From NCBI GenBank assembly GCA_050951505.1, contig JBMNJE010000002.1, positions 132,992 through 196,991 on the forward strand: a stretch of 64,000 bases of DNA. The letters are read 5' to 3'. The notes beneath the pieces were generated by a model. That model saw only the letters and a program-made list of their open reading frames with translations. It did not search any database and had not been told where the DNA came from. Source of the stretch: DUOA01 sp012839095. GTDB taxonomy: Bacteria; Bacillota; Clostridia; Caldicoprobacterales; DTU083. Positions 17,580 to 26,061 of this stretch are shown in pieces (the first letter of the stretch is position 1; the number at the start of each line of letters is the position of its first letter). The position numbers and the translations under genes were made by a program.

Positions 17580-18518
17580 ATGAAAAAGTCGCCCAGAAAC
17601 AAAACCATTGATATCGGTGTAGAAGAAGGCAGGCATTACCTGGACAAGTGTAAAATAATTGACAGGCCTGTTTGTAAAGACCGGCTGATTAATTCAACAA
17701 TCTGCGGGGACTTGTTTCAGGTTGCCCCATTTCTTCCCCCTGGCAGCATAGATCTTATGATAGTCGATCCCCCCTATAATCTGACCAAGCAGTATCATGG
17801 CAAGGTGTTTCAGAAAAAGAAAGCTGAGGAATACCGATCCTATACTGAAAGCTGGCTGAATCTGCTGCTGCCTTTGATGAAGGATACCGGGAGCATATAT
17901 GTATGCTGCGATTGGCAGTCCAGCCTGATCATCGGGCAGGTGCTGATGGAAAAAGCAATTGTTCGGAACAGAATTACCTGGCAGCGGGAAAAGGGAAGGG
18001 GTGCCAAAACCAACTGGAAAAACGGCATGGAGGATATCTGGTATGCAACTGTATCCAATCAATTTGTATTCGATCTGGATGCTGTGATGATACGCAGGAG
18101 GGTAATTGCCCCCTACAGGGAAAACGGAAAACCGAAGGACTGGATTGAAAGCCGGAATGGCAATTACAGGGACACCTGCCCGTCCAACTTCTGGGATGAT
18201 ATTACCATCCCCTTCTGGTCCATGCCTGAGAATACCGCTCATCCTGCACAAAAACCGGAAAAGCTGATAGCCAAGCTGGTTTTGGCCAGTTCCCGGCCGG
18301 GAGATCTGATCCTGGATCCCTTTTTGGGCTCAGGTACAACCAGCGTGGTTGCAAAAAAGCTGGGGAGAAAATATATTGGTATAGAACAGAATGAACTGTA
18401 CTGCATATGGGCTGAAAAGAGGCTGGAGATGGCTGAACAGGATTCATCCATTCAGGGTTATACCTCGGGGGTATTCTGGGAGCGCAATACCCTGGCCGAC
18501 CAGAAATCAAAGGCCTGA
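17580..18518 (+). CDS. Solitary site-specific DNA methyltransferase (N6-adenine or N4-cytosine)
   Basis: A 312-residue amino-methyltransferase of beta-type architecture: catalytic motif IV DPPYNLTKQYHG at about residue 62, variable target-recognition region in the middle, and SAM-binding motif I DPFLGSGTTSVVAKKLGRKYIGIE near residues 245-270. It transfers methyl groups to the exocyclic amine of adenine or cytosine. No endonuclease or Vsr gene is next to it, so it appears to be an orphan with a possible regulatory or self-protection role. ATG follows GGGAGAGGAC; a second ATG at 17576 is out of frame. Confidence 0.93.
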   Translation: MKKSPRNKTIDIGVEEGRHYLDKCKIIDRPVCKDRLINSTICGDLFQVAPFLPPGSIDLMIVDPPYNLTKQYHGKVFQKKKAEEYRSYTESWLNLLLPLMKDTGSIYVCCDWQSSLIIGQVLMEKAIVRNRITWQREKGRGAKTNWKNGMEDIWYATVSNQFVFDLDAVMIRRRVIAPYRENGKPKDWIESRNGNYRDTCPSNFWDDITIPFWSMPENTAHPAQKPEKLIAKLVLASSRPGDLILDPFLGSGTTSVVAKKLGRKYIGIEQNELYCIWAEKRLEMAEQDSSIQGYTSGVFWERNTLADQKSKA

Positions 18519-18680
18519 TAAAATTTACATATCATAGAATTTTTTTCAAATTTGAAGAGGATTTGACAGTAATCTGTAGAATTGAAACAGTATGGTACAG
18601 CGTTGCTGCAGTAAGTTTAAGTTTTGATGAAGGGATATAAATGTCTGGCATTTCCAAATTAATGGCTGAGGGGTAATGCT
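18519..18680. other. Intergenic region before sensor kinase gene
   Basis: 162 bp without a gene. TTGACA occurs at 18563 but I see no matching -10 box at normal spacing, so I do not call a promoter. Confidence 0.4.
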
Positions 18681-20066
18681 ATGGATGTTTTGCTGTTTTT
18701 TATGAATGAGATTGTTTTTATCGCTCTGGAAAGCGCTACATTGCTGTTTCTGTATCTGTACATGGTAGGAATGCCGGATTTTATCCGGAAACATTGGCAC
18801 CAATCATTGATCTATATCATTTTATACCTGGTATTGTCCCATTTCTTAGTAGCTTACCGGGGGCTGCCCCTTACACTGGTGTATATTGTTTTCAATATTT
18901 TAATTATATCCTATATAACCAAGACCAGCTTATATCTGTCCATTACAGCAAATATCCTTGTATTTTTGATTTATGGAATTTCAGAAACACTGGTTTCCAT
19001 ACCCGTCCTTTATTTCATGGGAGTTTCTTTTTCTGAAGCAATGGCTGATGACCTGCTTCAGATGAAGGCCCTGCTGATAATAAGGCCCATTCAGACCGCA
19101 GCCCTTATCCTGCTTGCCAGGCCTCAGTTAAGGCCCGCTCTGTTTGAGAAGCACTATTTCAGAACAAAGAATTCTTCCGTGACCTTACTTCCGCTGGTTA
19201 TTTTCTTAATAAGTGTGCTTTACAGCAATCTTGTAAAATACATATATGATACCGCTGTACTTATAATAAGCGGTCTCATGTTCCTTTCGGTGGTTCTCCT
19301 TGGAGTTCTCGACACAAAGGAACGCATCAAATGGATGGATATTCAAAACCAGCTGAAGCTTCAGCAGGAGTATTCCAAACACATGGAACTGATTGTTGAT
19401 GCGGTGAGAAAGGAGAAGCATGATTACAAAAATCATATAAGCACACTGGTTGCACTTTGCACCATGAGGGATCTGGAGGCCATCGATGAGATCAGAACCT
19501 ATGCACTTAAACTGACAGGCAATGAACTCACGGTCGGACTCCATTTTTACAATACCGGCAACAAGTACCTCGACGGCTTGCTGGCTGTCAAAAACAGTCT
19601 TGCTGCCAAAAATGATATTTATTTTGAAGTGGATGTGGAACGGACTCTGGAGGACATATCGGTGGATGACGTTGATCTGACCACCATAATAGGGAACATT
19701 GTGGACAATGCCTTTGATGCCGTAATGATGAATCCGCCCGATAAAAAGAAAATCGTCTCCCTTTCCGTCTTTGAGGAAGACGACCAATGCTGCATATCCA
19801 TCTCCAATAACGGAAGCAAAATCCCGGAAGTTCATCAAAAACATATTTTTGAATATAAATATTCAACCAAAGACAAATTGGAAGGAGAACGGGGATACGG
19901 GCTGTATATAGTAAATGAGCTGACCCAGAGGAATCAGGGAGTCATCAGTTTCCGCAGCGATGAGTATGAGACCGAGTTTCTGCTTTGCTTCAACTTTAAA
20001 ACAAATGAAGACAAGCGCTCAACGGAGAAAACCAATCTTACATACGGGCCCACTCAATCCCTATAG
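18681..20066 (+). CDS. AgrC-like GHKL sensor histidine kinase
   Basis: A 461-residue sensor. The first about 210 residues contain six or seven membrane segments, a short coiled linker follows (to about 245), then the histidine box RKEKHDYKNHI (phospho-acceptor His) and a GHKL ATPase domain with N box IIGNIVDNAFDA and G box GERGYGLYIVNEL. This layout matches quorum-sensing kinases of the AgrC/ComD group. No LytTR response regulator or peptide gene is adjacent, so its partner is elsewhere. ATG follows GAGGGGTA. The 3' end overlaps the convergent symporter gene by 6 bp. Confidence 0.9.
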   Translation: MDVLLFFMNEIVFIALESATLLFLYLYMVGMPDFIRKHWHQSLIYIILYLVLSHFLVAYRGLPLTLVYIVFNILIISYITKTSLYLSITANILVFLIYGISETLVSIPVLYFMGVSFSEAMADDLLQMKALLIIRPIQTAALILLARPQLRPALFEKHYFRTKNSSVTLLPLVIFLISVLYSNLVKYIYDTAVLIISGLMFLSVVLLGVLDTKERIKWMDIQNQLKLQQEYSKHMELIVDAVRKEKHDYKNHISTLVALCTMRDLEAIDEIRTYALKLTGNELTVGLHFYNTGNKYLDGLLAVKNSLAAKNDIYFEVDVERTLEDISVDDVDLTTIIGNIVDNAFDAVMMNPPDKKKIVSLSVFEEDDQCCISISNNGSKIPEVHQKHIFEYKYSTKDKLEGERGYGLYIVNELTQRNQGVISFRSDEYETEFLLCFNFKTNEDKRSTEKTNLTYGPTQSL

Positions 20067-21431
20067 GGAAATCCCTCCCCGCCCACGGAGATCTTCAAGG
20101 ATTTGCTCATACATAACCTCGTCAATTCTGTATTTTTTACTGTACAGCAAATAACTTATCAAAATTAAAATCAGGGGCAGAATCAGCATGGCTGCCTTCA
20201 TCATCATCAGTCCTTCAGGGCTTACATCGGAAGGCCTTGCAGCGTCGGTTATGCCGGACAGGATGACCGTGGTACCCACGATGCCGCTGGCCAGGGCACC
20301 GCCCATCTTGTTTATAAAGGGCTGGAGGGAAAAGGTAACGCTGTCATTTCTCTTGCCCAGCTTCCACTGGCCGTATTCCACGGTATCCGCCAGAAACATC
20401 AGCATGAGAAGCTGAATGAAGGCCTGCCCTATAAAAATAAGAATGCCTGATGCGCCTATATATAGCATATCCATCGGCGAGAAAAAGAAGAGAACATAAC
20501 CGGCAACCACCATGGCAGTTGCAGCAGAGTACATGCTTTTTCGGTTGAATCGCCTGCTGAACAGGGGAAAGACAGCCAGGGCGGTTATCTGAGATATGCC
20601 TAAAATTACTGCAAAGATGGAATACATGCCTTCGTCTCCATATGCATATTTAAAGAAATACAATCCAAAGCTGGTGGTTGTCATATAGCCGATCATAAAA
20701 AGCGACATGGAAACTGCAACGAACAGCAGCTGATCGTTCTGAAAAATGGCCTTTACCATGCCTTTCAGTGAAGTTGAGCTTTCATGCTGGTAGAGCTCTT
20801 TGTGCTCTTTTACCCCAAAAAGGGTGACTGCCTGACCTATGCACATAATTACTGCCAAAGCTGCAGCAAAAACGGTATAGGCTGTTTTCATGCTTCCATA
20901 TGCCTGGCCAAGTGCGGTTGTTATGGGCACGATTCCCGCCACCACTGTGAATAAACCAACATTGGCGCAAATCTTGGCAAAGGCGCCGATTTTCTCCCGC
21001 TCCTTCTGACTCACGCTGAGAGAGGGCAGCATGGACCAATAGGAGATATCATTGGCAGTATAGGATACTTCCCAGAAAAGATAGGAAAAGGCAAACAGGA
21101 CTACATAGCCCGGGCCGCTTATGCCAAAGTCGGTAAAGAGAAGTATTACAGCCAGACCTGTCAGCAATGCGCCTGAGGCAATCCAGGGCTTGAATTTGCC
21201 AAATCGTGTACGGGTATTGTCAACTATGACTCCCATAAAGGGATCGTTGACTGCATCAAAGATACGTCCTCCCATGAGTATAAAGTTCAGCCACCAAAGT
21301 ATGGAGTTGGGCAGATCCAGAATATCCGTCAGGTAAAATATCAGATACATGCTGACAAGAGCATAGACCATATCCCTGCCTATGGTGCCCAGTCCAAAGG
21401 CATATCTGTTGCGAACGGCGTGCTTATCCAT
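20061..21431 (-). CDS. MFS sugar:cation symporter, GPH (MelB-like) family
   Basis: A 456-residue transporter with about 12 membrane helices. The opening RYAFGLGTIGRDMVYALVSM, then GRIFDAVNDPFMGVIVDNTRT with the family Asp, and DTVEYGQWKLGKRNDS later, are marks of the glycoside-pentoside-hexuronide:cation symporter family. It imports glycosides or uronides with sodium or protons, and could supply the GH38 and GH51 enzymes encoded to the left. ATG follows AAGGGGGA at 7 nt; a TATAAT lies about 25 bp further upstream. Confidence 0.92.
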   Translation of the reverse strand: MDKHAVRNRYAFGLGTIGRDMVYALVSMYLIFYLTDILDLPNSILWWLNFILMGGRIFDAVNDPFMGVIVDNTRTRFGKFKPWIASGALLTGLAVILLFTDFGISGPGYVVLFAFSYLFWEVSYTANDISYWSMLPSLSVSQKEREKIGAFAKICANVGLFTVVAGIVPITTALGQAYGSMKTAYTVFAAALAVIMCIGQAVTLFGVKEHKELYQHESSTSLKGMVKAIFQNDQLLFVAVSMSLFMIGYMTTTSFGLYFFKYAYGDEGMYSIFAVILGISQITALAVFPLFSRRFNRKSMYSAATAMVVAGYVLFFFSPMDMLYIGASGILIFIGQAFIQLLMLMFLADTVEYGQWKLGKRNDSVTFSLQPFINKMGGALASGIVGTTVILSGITDAARPSDVSPEGLMMMKAAMLILPLILILISYLLYSKKYRIDEVMYEQILEDLRGRGGISL

Positions 21432-21512
21432 ATGACAGTCCCCCTTTTAGAACTATTATAACTTTACCAATCCTGTTTGTATATCCTTACCGAACAAATA
21501 GGCAGCAAGAAC

Positions 21513-21546
21513 AAAAAAATGCATCAACCCGGAAGTGGATGCATTT
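21513..21546 (-). terminator. Rho-independent terminator of EAL-PilZ gene
   Basis: On the leftward strand, stem AAATGCATC/GATGCATTT with a 12-nt loop followed by a seven-T run, 25 bp after the EAL-PilZ stop. Confidence 0.88.
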
Positions 21547-21570
21547 ACTGCCATTGTTTCCTGTTCTGAT

Positions 21571-22863
21571 TCAGATATTAAAATAGCTGTAAGGAGACAG
21601 CAGGGTGAAGTCACCTTCCAGAATTGTGTCTCCCCTGTCTGCCCGGGACCGGATTTCCTCTATCAATTTCAGCAGTTTGAATCGCTCCTGTTCACTTATG
21701 CGGAATCGCACACCGTACTTGAAGAGTCCCTCCTGCACTTCCTTTCCCCAGACCGGTGTACCGTACAGATTAATGTGTCTGCCCAGCAGGGATGTTGAAA
21801 ACTGGATGAAGAGATTACTCTTAAGGGGCAGACTGACTGTCGAATAGAAACACAGCCCTCCTCCGCTTATGTCATGAATCAGCACAAGGGTACTGCCGAC
21901 ATGGACGTCCTGCCCATCGTACTTAAGAATAGTCATTGATGCTTCCAGGTACTGATGAAACTTATACCGCGGATAAGCCCGCTTATCACGTATATCAACA
22001 GGAGTCCGGGGGGACGGCTCCGGTATCAGGTACCTGGCTTGAATCAGCTTCTTGCATTCAGCAGGAGGCAGCGGGGCACTGAAGTAGTAACCCTGCCCGA
22101 ACTGACAGCCGCACTTTCTCAGAAACTCCAGTTGTTCATCTGTTTCGATCCCCTCTGCTATGGCCTGAATGCCCAGTTTTTCTGCCAGCGTCAGAATAGC
22201 ATCGGTAATGGCAGAATTGGTTTTGTCCTGGGGGATGGTCTGTATAAACAGCTGATCTATCTTCAGTATGTCAATATTGAGTCTGCTCAGGTATTCCATC
22301 GAAGAAAAGCCTGTGCCGAAATCATCCAGGGCAACCTTTATTCCCATTTCATGCAGCTTATCTATGGATAATTTCATCTGCTGATAATCACGTATCATCA
22401 CTCTTTCAAGTATTTCAATTACCAGAAAGTCCGGATTCAGCCCGTGGGAACTGATTATATTCAAAATGCGATCGGCAAAATCCTCCTGAAGAAATTGCAG
22501 GCTGGATACATTTATTGATATTTTAACGGGAGGCAGATCTTCTTTCATCCAGTTCTTATAGTGGCGGCACACTTCATTAAGCACCCAGTCTCCCATTTCC
22601 AAAATAAACTGGGACTCTTCGGCAATGGAAATAAATTCTTCAGGAAGAAGAGTGCCGTAAATATGGTGGTCCCATCTTATAAAGGCTTCTGCTCCGGTGA
22701 TTTCGCAGGTATCAAGGTTGACCAAAGGCTGAAGATGTATGCGAAACTGCCCCAGTGCAATTGCCTTTTTTATATCAAGCTGCAGGTGTCTGCGTTTTTC
22801 AGTCTCTTCTGTGGAATTTTTGCTGCTCTTTTCATTGGGTAAAGTGCTGAAGAGTACATACAT
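21571..22863 (-). CDS. EAL-PilZ protein, c-di-GMP phosphodiesterase with PilZ sensor
   Basis: A 430-residue cytosolic protein: EAL domain (about residues 25-275) and PilZ domain (about 300-410). Catalytic and metal-binding motifs are present: GAEAFIRW (EAF in place of EAL), ISINVS, IEILERV, LDDFGTGFSS, LKIDQLFI, AEGIET and CQFGQGYYFS. The PilZ ligand motifs RAYPR and DISGGGLCF are intact, so it should bind and probably hydrolyse cyclic-di-GMP. ATG at 22863 has GGGGAGG 7 nt upstream; an in-frame ATG at 22902 lacks a site. Its leader contains a class I c-di-GMP riboswitch, so expression and activity both respond to the same messenger. Confidence 0.93.
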   Translation of the reverse strand: MYVLFSTLPNEKSSKNSTEETEKRRHLQLDIKKAIALGQFRIHLQPLVNLDTCEITGAEAFIRWDHHIYGTLLPEEFISIAEESQFILEMGDWVLNEVCRHYKNWMKEDLPPVKISINVSSLQFLQEDFADRILNIISSHGLNPDFLVIEILERVMIRDYQQMKLSIDKLHEMGIKVALDDFGTGFSSMEYLSRLNIDILKIDQLFIQTIPQDKTNSAITDAILTLAEKLGIQAIAEGIETDEQLEFLRKCGCQFGQGYYFSAPLPPAECKKLIQARYLIPEPSPRTPVDIRDKRAYPRYKFHQYLEASMTILKYDGQDVHVGSTLVLIHDISGGGLCFYSTVSLPLKSNLFIQFSTSLLGRHINLYGTPVWGKEVQEGLFKYGVRFRISEQERFKLLKLIEEIRSRADRGDTILEGDFTLLSPYSYFNI

Positions 22864-22964
22864 GGCATTTCCTCCCCGATTGAAAAGACAATCTGCGGCC
22901 ACAGGAACACTATGCTTAATGAAGTGAAGGACGACAGGAGGGTAAGGTATCCCCGTTTGTGACT

Positions 22965-23052
22965 CAATTGGCAGCTCAACCGTCCTGGTGTCTCCACTTT
23001 AGACTTGCAGCTTTGCGTCCCTGCCTTTCGACAGGTTTGCCTTTTTCAATTG
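22965..23052 (-). ncRNA. Class I cyclic-di-GMP riboswitch (GEMM-I)
   Basis: On the leftward strand, upstream of the EAL-PilZ gene. Seen: closing stem CAATTG/CAATTG, GGCAAACC, a CCTGTCGAAAGGCAGG hairpin capped by a GAAA tetraloop, the near-invariant GGGACGCAAAGC, GTCTAA, and a final GGACGGTTGAGCTGCC. This matches the GEMM-I consensus as I know it (tetraloop/receptor contact, joining G that stacks c-di-GMP). No T-run terminator lies between it and the start codon; CCTCC at about 22936 could pair with the GGAGG ribosome site, suggesting translational control (inferred). Confidence 0.9.
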
Positions 23053-23191
23053 GAAATTTCTGCTTTATTTTTCATTATATATTATAATATATATTTATAC
23101 AATTGTTTAGAACAAATTCCTTCTTTTTTATACATTTTTCTCGCAGATTCAAACTATTTTCTCACAGACTGTTTTTTCAGGAAAAATCGGG
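23053..23191. other. AT-rich region with divergent promoters
   Basis: Very AT-rich segment that should contain the leftward promoter of the riboswitch-EAL-PilZ transcript. No gene seen. Confidence 0.5.
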
Positions 23192-23221
23192 TATACAATA
23201 TAAACAGTGGAATGCTATAAT
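23192..23221 (+). promoter_or_regulatory. SigA-type promoter of mrnC-rlmB-rae1
   Basis: TATACA, 18-bp spacer, perfect TATAAT. A start site near 23228 would exclude the GTG at 23207 as start codon of mrnC. Confidence 0.55.
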
Positions 23222-23281
23222 ATGCATATTCAATCTGAGGCAGCGCCCGGATCAGTACTAATTAAGCCTGGGGTGAAAAAT

Positions 23282-23749
23282 TTGAGAGGATTGCTGGATT
23301 ACATAGAAACTGCAACAGGAAAGGCATTGGACAAGGAACATGTGCGAATGATGAATCCTTTGGTATTGGCCTATATAGGTGATACTGTTTACGATCTGTT
23401 TGTAAGGACCTATCTGATTCATGTCCATGATGTCCCGGTGCATCAACTGCATATAAAATCCATATCCTATGTAAAAGCGGAATCCCAGTCCGAGACACTG
23501 TATCAAATAGACGAGCAGCTGACAGAGGAAGAAAAAGACATTGTCCGCCGGGGACGCAACGCCAAATCGGGCACAATTCCGAAAAACGCCGATGTTGCTG
23601 ATTACAGACGGGCCACCGGCTTTGAGTCATTGCTGGGCTTTCTGTATCTTACAAGACAGGAAGAGCGCTTATGCCAGTTAATTGGATATATGCTGGCTGC
23701 AAAGGCGGATCAGAATCAGTCTGCCAAAGCCGGCAAACCGGAGAATTGA
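23282..23749 (+). CDS. mrnC: Mini-ribonuclease III (MrnC)
   Basis: A 155-residue RNase III-like nuclease without the double-stranded RNA-binding domain. The catalytic helix LAYIGDTVYDLFVRTYLI and the later RRGRNAKSGTIPKNADVADYRRATGFESLLGFLYL (partial) match Mini-III, which matures 23S rRNA in Firmicutes. The TTG start at 23282 follows GGGGTGA at 6 nt. GTG at 23207 and ATG at 23222 are in-frame alternatives but lack ribosome sites and fall within or before the predicted promoter. It heads mrnC-rlmB-rae1 as in other Firmicutes; the usual upstream cysS is replaced here by the EAL-PilZ gene. Confidence 0.9.
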   Translation: MRGLLDYIETATGKALDKEHVRMMNPLVLAYIGDTVYDLFVRTYLIHVHDVPVHQLHIKSISYVKAESQSETLYQIDEQLTEEEKDIVRRGRNAKSGTIPKNADVADYRRATGFESLLGFLYLTRQEERLCQLIGYMLAAKADQNQSAKAGKPEN

Positions 23750-23779
23750 ATTTAGAGTGTGAAACATTATGGAGGCCAT

Positions 23780-24616
23780 ATGAAAGATCTTGACAGGAAC
23801 TTCAAAAAAAGCGGCAGAAGGAAGCAGATGCATAAAAAGGATGATGCCGGCTTTCCAAAAGACAGCAGGGTTAACGAAGCTGATGCACCGGAGAACCGTA
23901 TAGAGGGGAGAAATCCGGTTTTGGAGGCTTTACGCTCCGGCCGTACGGTGGAGAAACTGCTGATAGCCCGCGGCAGCAGTGAGGGCTCCATCCGGGAGAT
24001 AGTGAAAAGAGCCGGGGAGAGCGGAACTGTCATTCAGGAGATAGACAGGCAGCGGCTGGATGAAATATCCCTTTCCGGTGCGCACCAGGGAGTTATTGCC
24101 TATGTTACCCCATATAAGTATGCAGAAGTGGAAGAAATGCTCGAAGCTGCCGGAGAAAGGGGAGAAGCTCCTTTCCTGATAATACTGGATGAAATCACCG
24201 ATCCCCATAACCTGGGGGCTGTTATGCGGACAGCTGAATGCTGCGGCGCCCATGGAGTCATTATTCCCAAACGGAGATCAGCGGGACTGACACCTGCAGC
24301 CATTAAGGCGTCGGCGGGTGCCGTGGAATATATGCCCGTCGGCAGGGTGACCAATCTGGCCAGGCTGCTGGAGGATTTGAAAAAACAGGGCATCTGGATT
24401 GCGGGGGCCGATCCGGAGGGCTCGCCCTATACCGCTCAGGATCTTACCGGCCCCATTGCCCTTGTTATCGGCAGTGAGGGAAGGGGCCTCGGACGGCTGG
24501 TCAGGGAAAAGTGCGATTTTCTGGTCAGCATCCCCTTAAAGGGACGGATCGAATCCCTGAATGCTTCGGTAGCGGCCGGGATACTGATGTATGAGGTGGT
24601 CAGACAGAGAGGTTAG
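23780..24616 (+). CDS. rlmB: 23S rRNA (guanosine-2'-O)-methyltransferase RlmB
   Basis: A 278-residue SpoU/TrmH-type methyltransferase. A basic N-terminal tail precedes the substrate-binding domain (GRNPVLEALRSGRTVEKLLI), and the SPOUT catalytic domain shows LDEITDPHNLGAVMRTAE, GSEGRGLGRLVREKCD and IPLKGRIESLNASVAAGI, with the trefoil knot. The family methylates the ribose of G2251 in 23S rRNA. ATG at 23780 has TGGAGG just upstream (short 4-nt spacing); GTG at 23759 is an alternative with no site. rae1 starts 2 nt after the stop. Confidence 0.93.
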   Translation: MKDLDRNFKKSGRRKQMHKKDDAGFPKDSRVNEADAPENRIEGRNPVLEALRSGRTVEKLLIARGSSEGSIREIVKRAGESGTVIQEIDRQRLDEISLSGAHQGVIAYVTPYKYAEVEEMLEAAGERGEAPFLIILDEITDPHNLGAVMRTAECCGAHGVIIPKRRSAGLTPAAIKASAGAVEYMPVGRVTNLARLLEDLKKQGIWIAGADPEGSPYTAQDLTGPIALVIGSEGRGLGRLVREKCDFLVSIPLKGRIESLNASVAAGILMYEVVRQRG

Positions 24617-24617
24617 G

Positions 24618-25139
24618 GTGAGGGGTTTGCAGGAGATACTTTTGGTGGACGGATACAATATCATACATGCCTGGCCGGATCTTAAGAGGATTGCGGATTA
24701 CAGCCTGGAGGACGCCAGGTATGCATTGCTGGAAATTCTGCAGGATTTCCAGGGTTACAAAGGCCTCCGGGTTATTGTTGTTTTTGATGCCCATATGATA
24801 CAGGGAGGCCTGGAGAAAACAGAAAGGGCAGGTAATATAGAGGTGGTCTATACCCGGGAAAATGAGACCGCCGATCATTACATAGAGCGCTGGACTGCAG
24901 GAATTCAGAAAAATATGCATGTTATTGTGGCTACTTCCGATTTTCTGCAGCAGACCATGGTACTGTCACAGGGGGCAGTAAGGATTTCTGCCCGGGAGCT
25001 GCTCGAACAGGTCAGACTTGTTCGTAAAAGGATAAACAGTGAATATCTGGAAAAACACCACCCGAAAACCAATCTCCTGGGAGACCGGGTGGGCCCTGAA
25101 ACCCTTGAAAAACTGGAGCGCTGGAGAAGGCAAAGATAG
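24618..25139 (+). CDS. rae1: Ribosome-dependent mRNA decay factor Rae1 (YacP, NYN domain)
   Basis: A 173-residue NYN/PIN-fold endoribonuclease. LLVDGYNIIHAWPDL with the metal-binding Asp and the later VVFDAHMIQGG and IVATSDFLQQ fit YacP proteins. In Bacillus, Rae1 enters the ribosomal A site and cleaves mRNA in a translation-dependent way. The GTG start at 24618 (site GAGAGGTTAGG) lies 2 nt after the rlmB stop; ATG at 24591 would overlap rlmB and TTG at 24627 is another option. Neighbouring genes are as in other Firmicutes. Confidence 0.9.
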   Translation: MRGLQEILLVDGYNIIHAWPDLKRIADYSLEDARYALLEILQDFQGYKGLRVIVVFDAHMIQGGLEKTERAGNIEVVYTRENETADHYIERWTAGIQKNMHVIVATSDFLQQTMVLSQGAVRISARELLEQVRLVRKRINSEYLEKHHPKTNLLGDRVGPETLEKLERWRRQR

Positions 25140-25140
25140 C

Positions 25141-25170
25141 TTGACTTGTACAGATTATGTAATGTATAAT
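25141..25170 (+). promoter_or_regulatory. SigA-type promoter of sigH
   Basis: TTGACT, 18-bp spacer, perfect TATAAT. The start site near 25177 lies after the in-frame TTG at 25175, which argues against that codon as start of sigH. Confidence 0.75.
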
Positions 25171-25228
25171 CAATTTGATTGGTAGGATTACGCAGATATG
25201 TAATGCAGCAGCAATGGGGGAGAAACTG

Positions 25229-25870
25229 GTGGAGTTACCGGCAACAAAAGACTATTACAGCAATTACGATGCAATACCGGATGAGCAGGTGGTGGAAGAC
25301 GCCCGTATCGGCGATGAGCAGGCACTTGAGTATCTCATTCACAAATACCGCAATTTTGTGCGGGCTAAGGCACGATCCTATTTCCTTATCGGGGCAGACC
25401 GGGAAGACATCGTCCAGGAAGGCATGATAGGCCTTTACAAAGCCATTCGCGATTTCCGGTCGGACAAGCTTTCCTCCTTCCGGGCCTTTGCCGAGCTTTG
25501 CATTACCAGGCAGATCATTACTGCCATTAAGACTGCCACCCGTCAGAAGCATATTCCGCTGAACTCCTATATTTCTCTTAACAAACCCATATATGATGAA
25601 GAATCCGACCGCACATTGATGGATGTATTATCCGGCACCCGGATTTCCGATCCTGAGGAACTTATCATCAGCCAGGAGGACTTCAACAGCATCGAATGCA
25701 AAATCGGAGAGCTGCTCAGCGATCTGGAGTGGGAAGTTCTTACCTCCTATCTGCAGGGTAAGTCCTATCAGGAAATCGCCGCAGATCTGGATCGGCATGT
25801 CAAATCCATTGACAATGCACTGCAGAGAGTGAAGCGTAAGCTGGAACGATACCTGAACGGCAAGGAATGA
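25229..25870 (+). CDS. sigH: RNA polymerase sporulation sigma factor SigH (sigma-30)
   Basis: A sigma-70 family factor of 213 residues. Region 2 has the SigH signature YRNFVRAKARSYFLIGADRE followed by DIVQEGMIGLYKAIRDF; region 4 has EVLTSYLQGKSYQEIAADLD. It directs the switch to stationary-phase and early sporulation genes, which implies a spore-former. Start choice: GTG at 25229 has GGGGGAG at 6 nt; ATG at 25214 (five codons earlier) lacks a site but is possible. In most Firmicutes rpmG-secE-nusG follow directly; here two tRNA genes and tuf intervene. Confidence 0.95.
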   Translation: MELPATKDYYSNYDAIPDEQVVEDARIGDEQALEYLIHKYRNFVRAKARSYFLIGADREDIVQEGMIGLYKAIRDFRSDKLSSFRAFAELCITRQIITAIKTATRQKHIPLNSYISLNKPIYDEESDRTLMDVLSGTRISDPEELIISQEDFNSIECKIGELLSDLEWEVLTSYLQGKSYQEIAADLDRHVKSIDNALQRVKRKLERYLNGKE

Positions 25871-25891
25871 CAGGCTGATTCCAGGTTACCG

Positions 25892-25920
25892 TTGACAAAC
25901 GGTGCTTCGGAGATTAAAAT
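25892..25920 (+). promoter_or_regulatory. Strong SigA-type promoter of tRNA-tRNA-tuf unit
   Basis: TTGACA, 17-bp spacer, TAAAAT, placing a start site about 14 bp before the first tRNA. Overlaps nothing else. Confidence 0.85.
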
Positions 25921-25940
25921 ATTATATGATTTTCAGATAT

Positions 25941-26014
25941 GCGGGTGTAGCTCAATGGTAGAGTTCCAGCTTCCCAAGCTGGCTGCGTGGGTTCGATTCC
26001 CATCACCCGCTCCA
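25941..26014 (+). tRNA. tRNA-Gly (anticodon CCC)
   Basis: 74 nt including encoded CCA. Acceptor GCGGGTG/CATCCGC-type pairing (GCGGGTG with CACCCGC), D arm GCTC, anticodon stem CCAGC/GCTGG with loop TTCCCAA (anticodon CCC, reads GGG), T arm GTGGG TTCGATT CCCAT. Complete cloverleaf. Confidence 0.95.
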
Positions 26015-26061
26015 TAAAAGGGAAGTCAGAGGTCAGATTTCAGATATTCGACATCCAGTCG

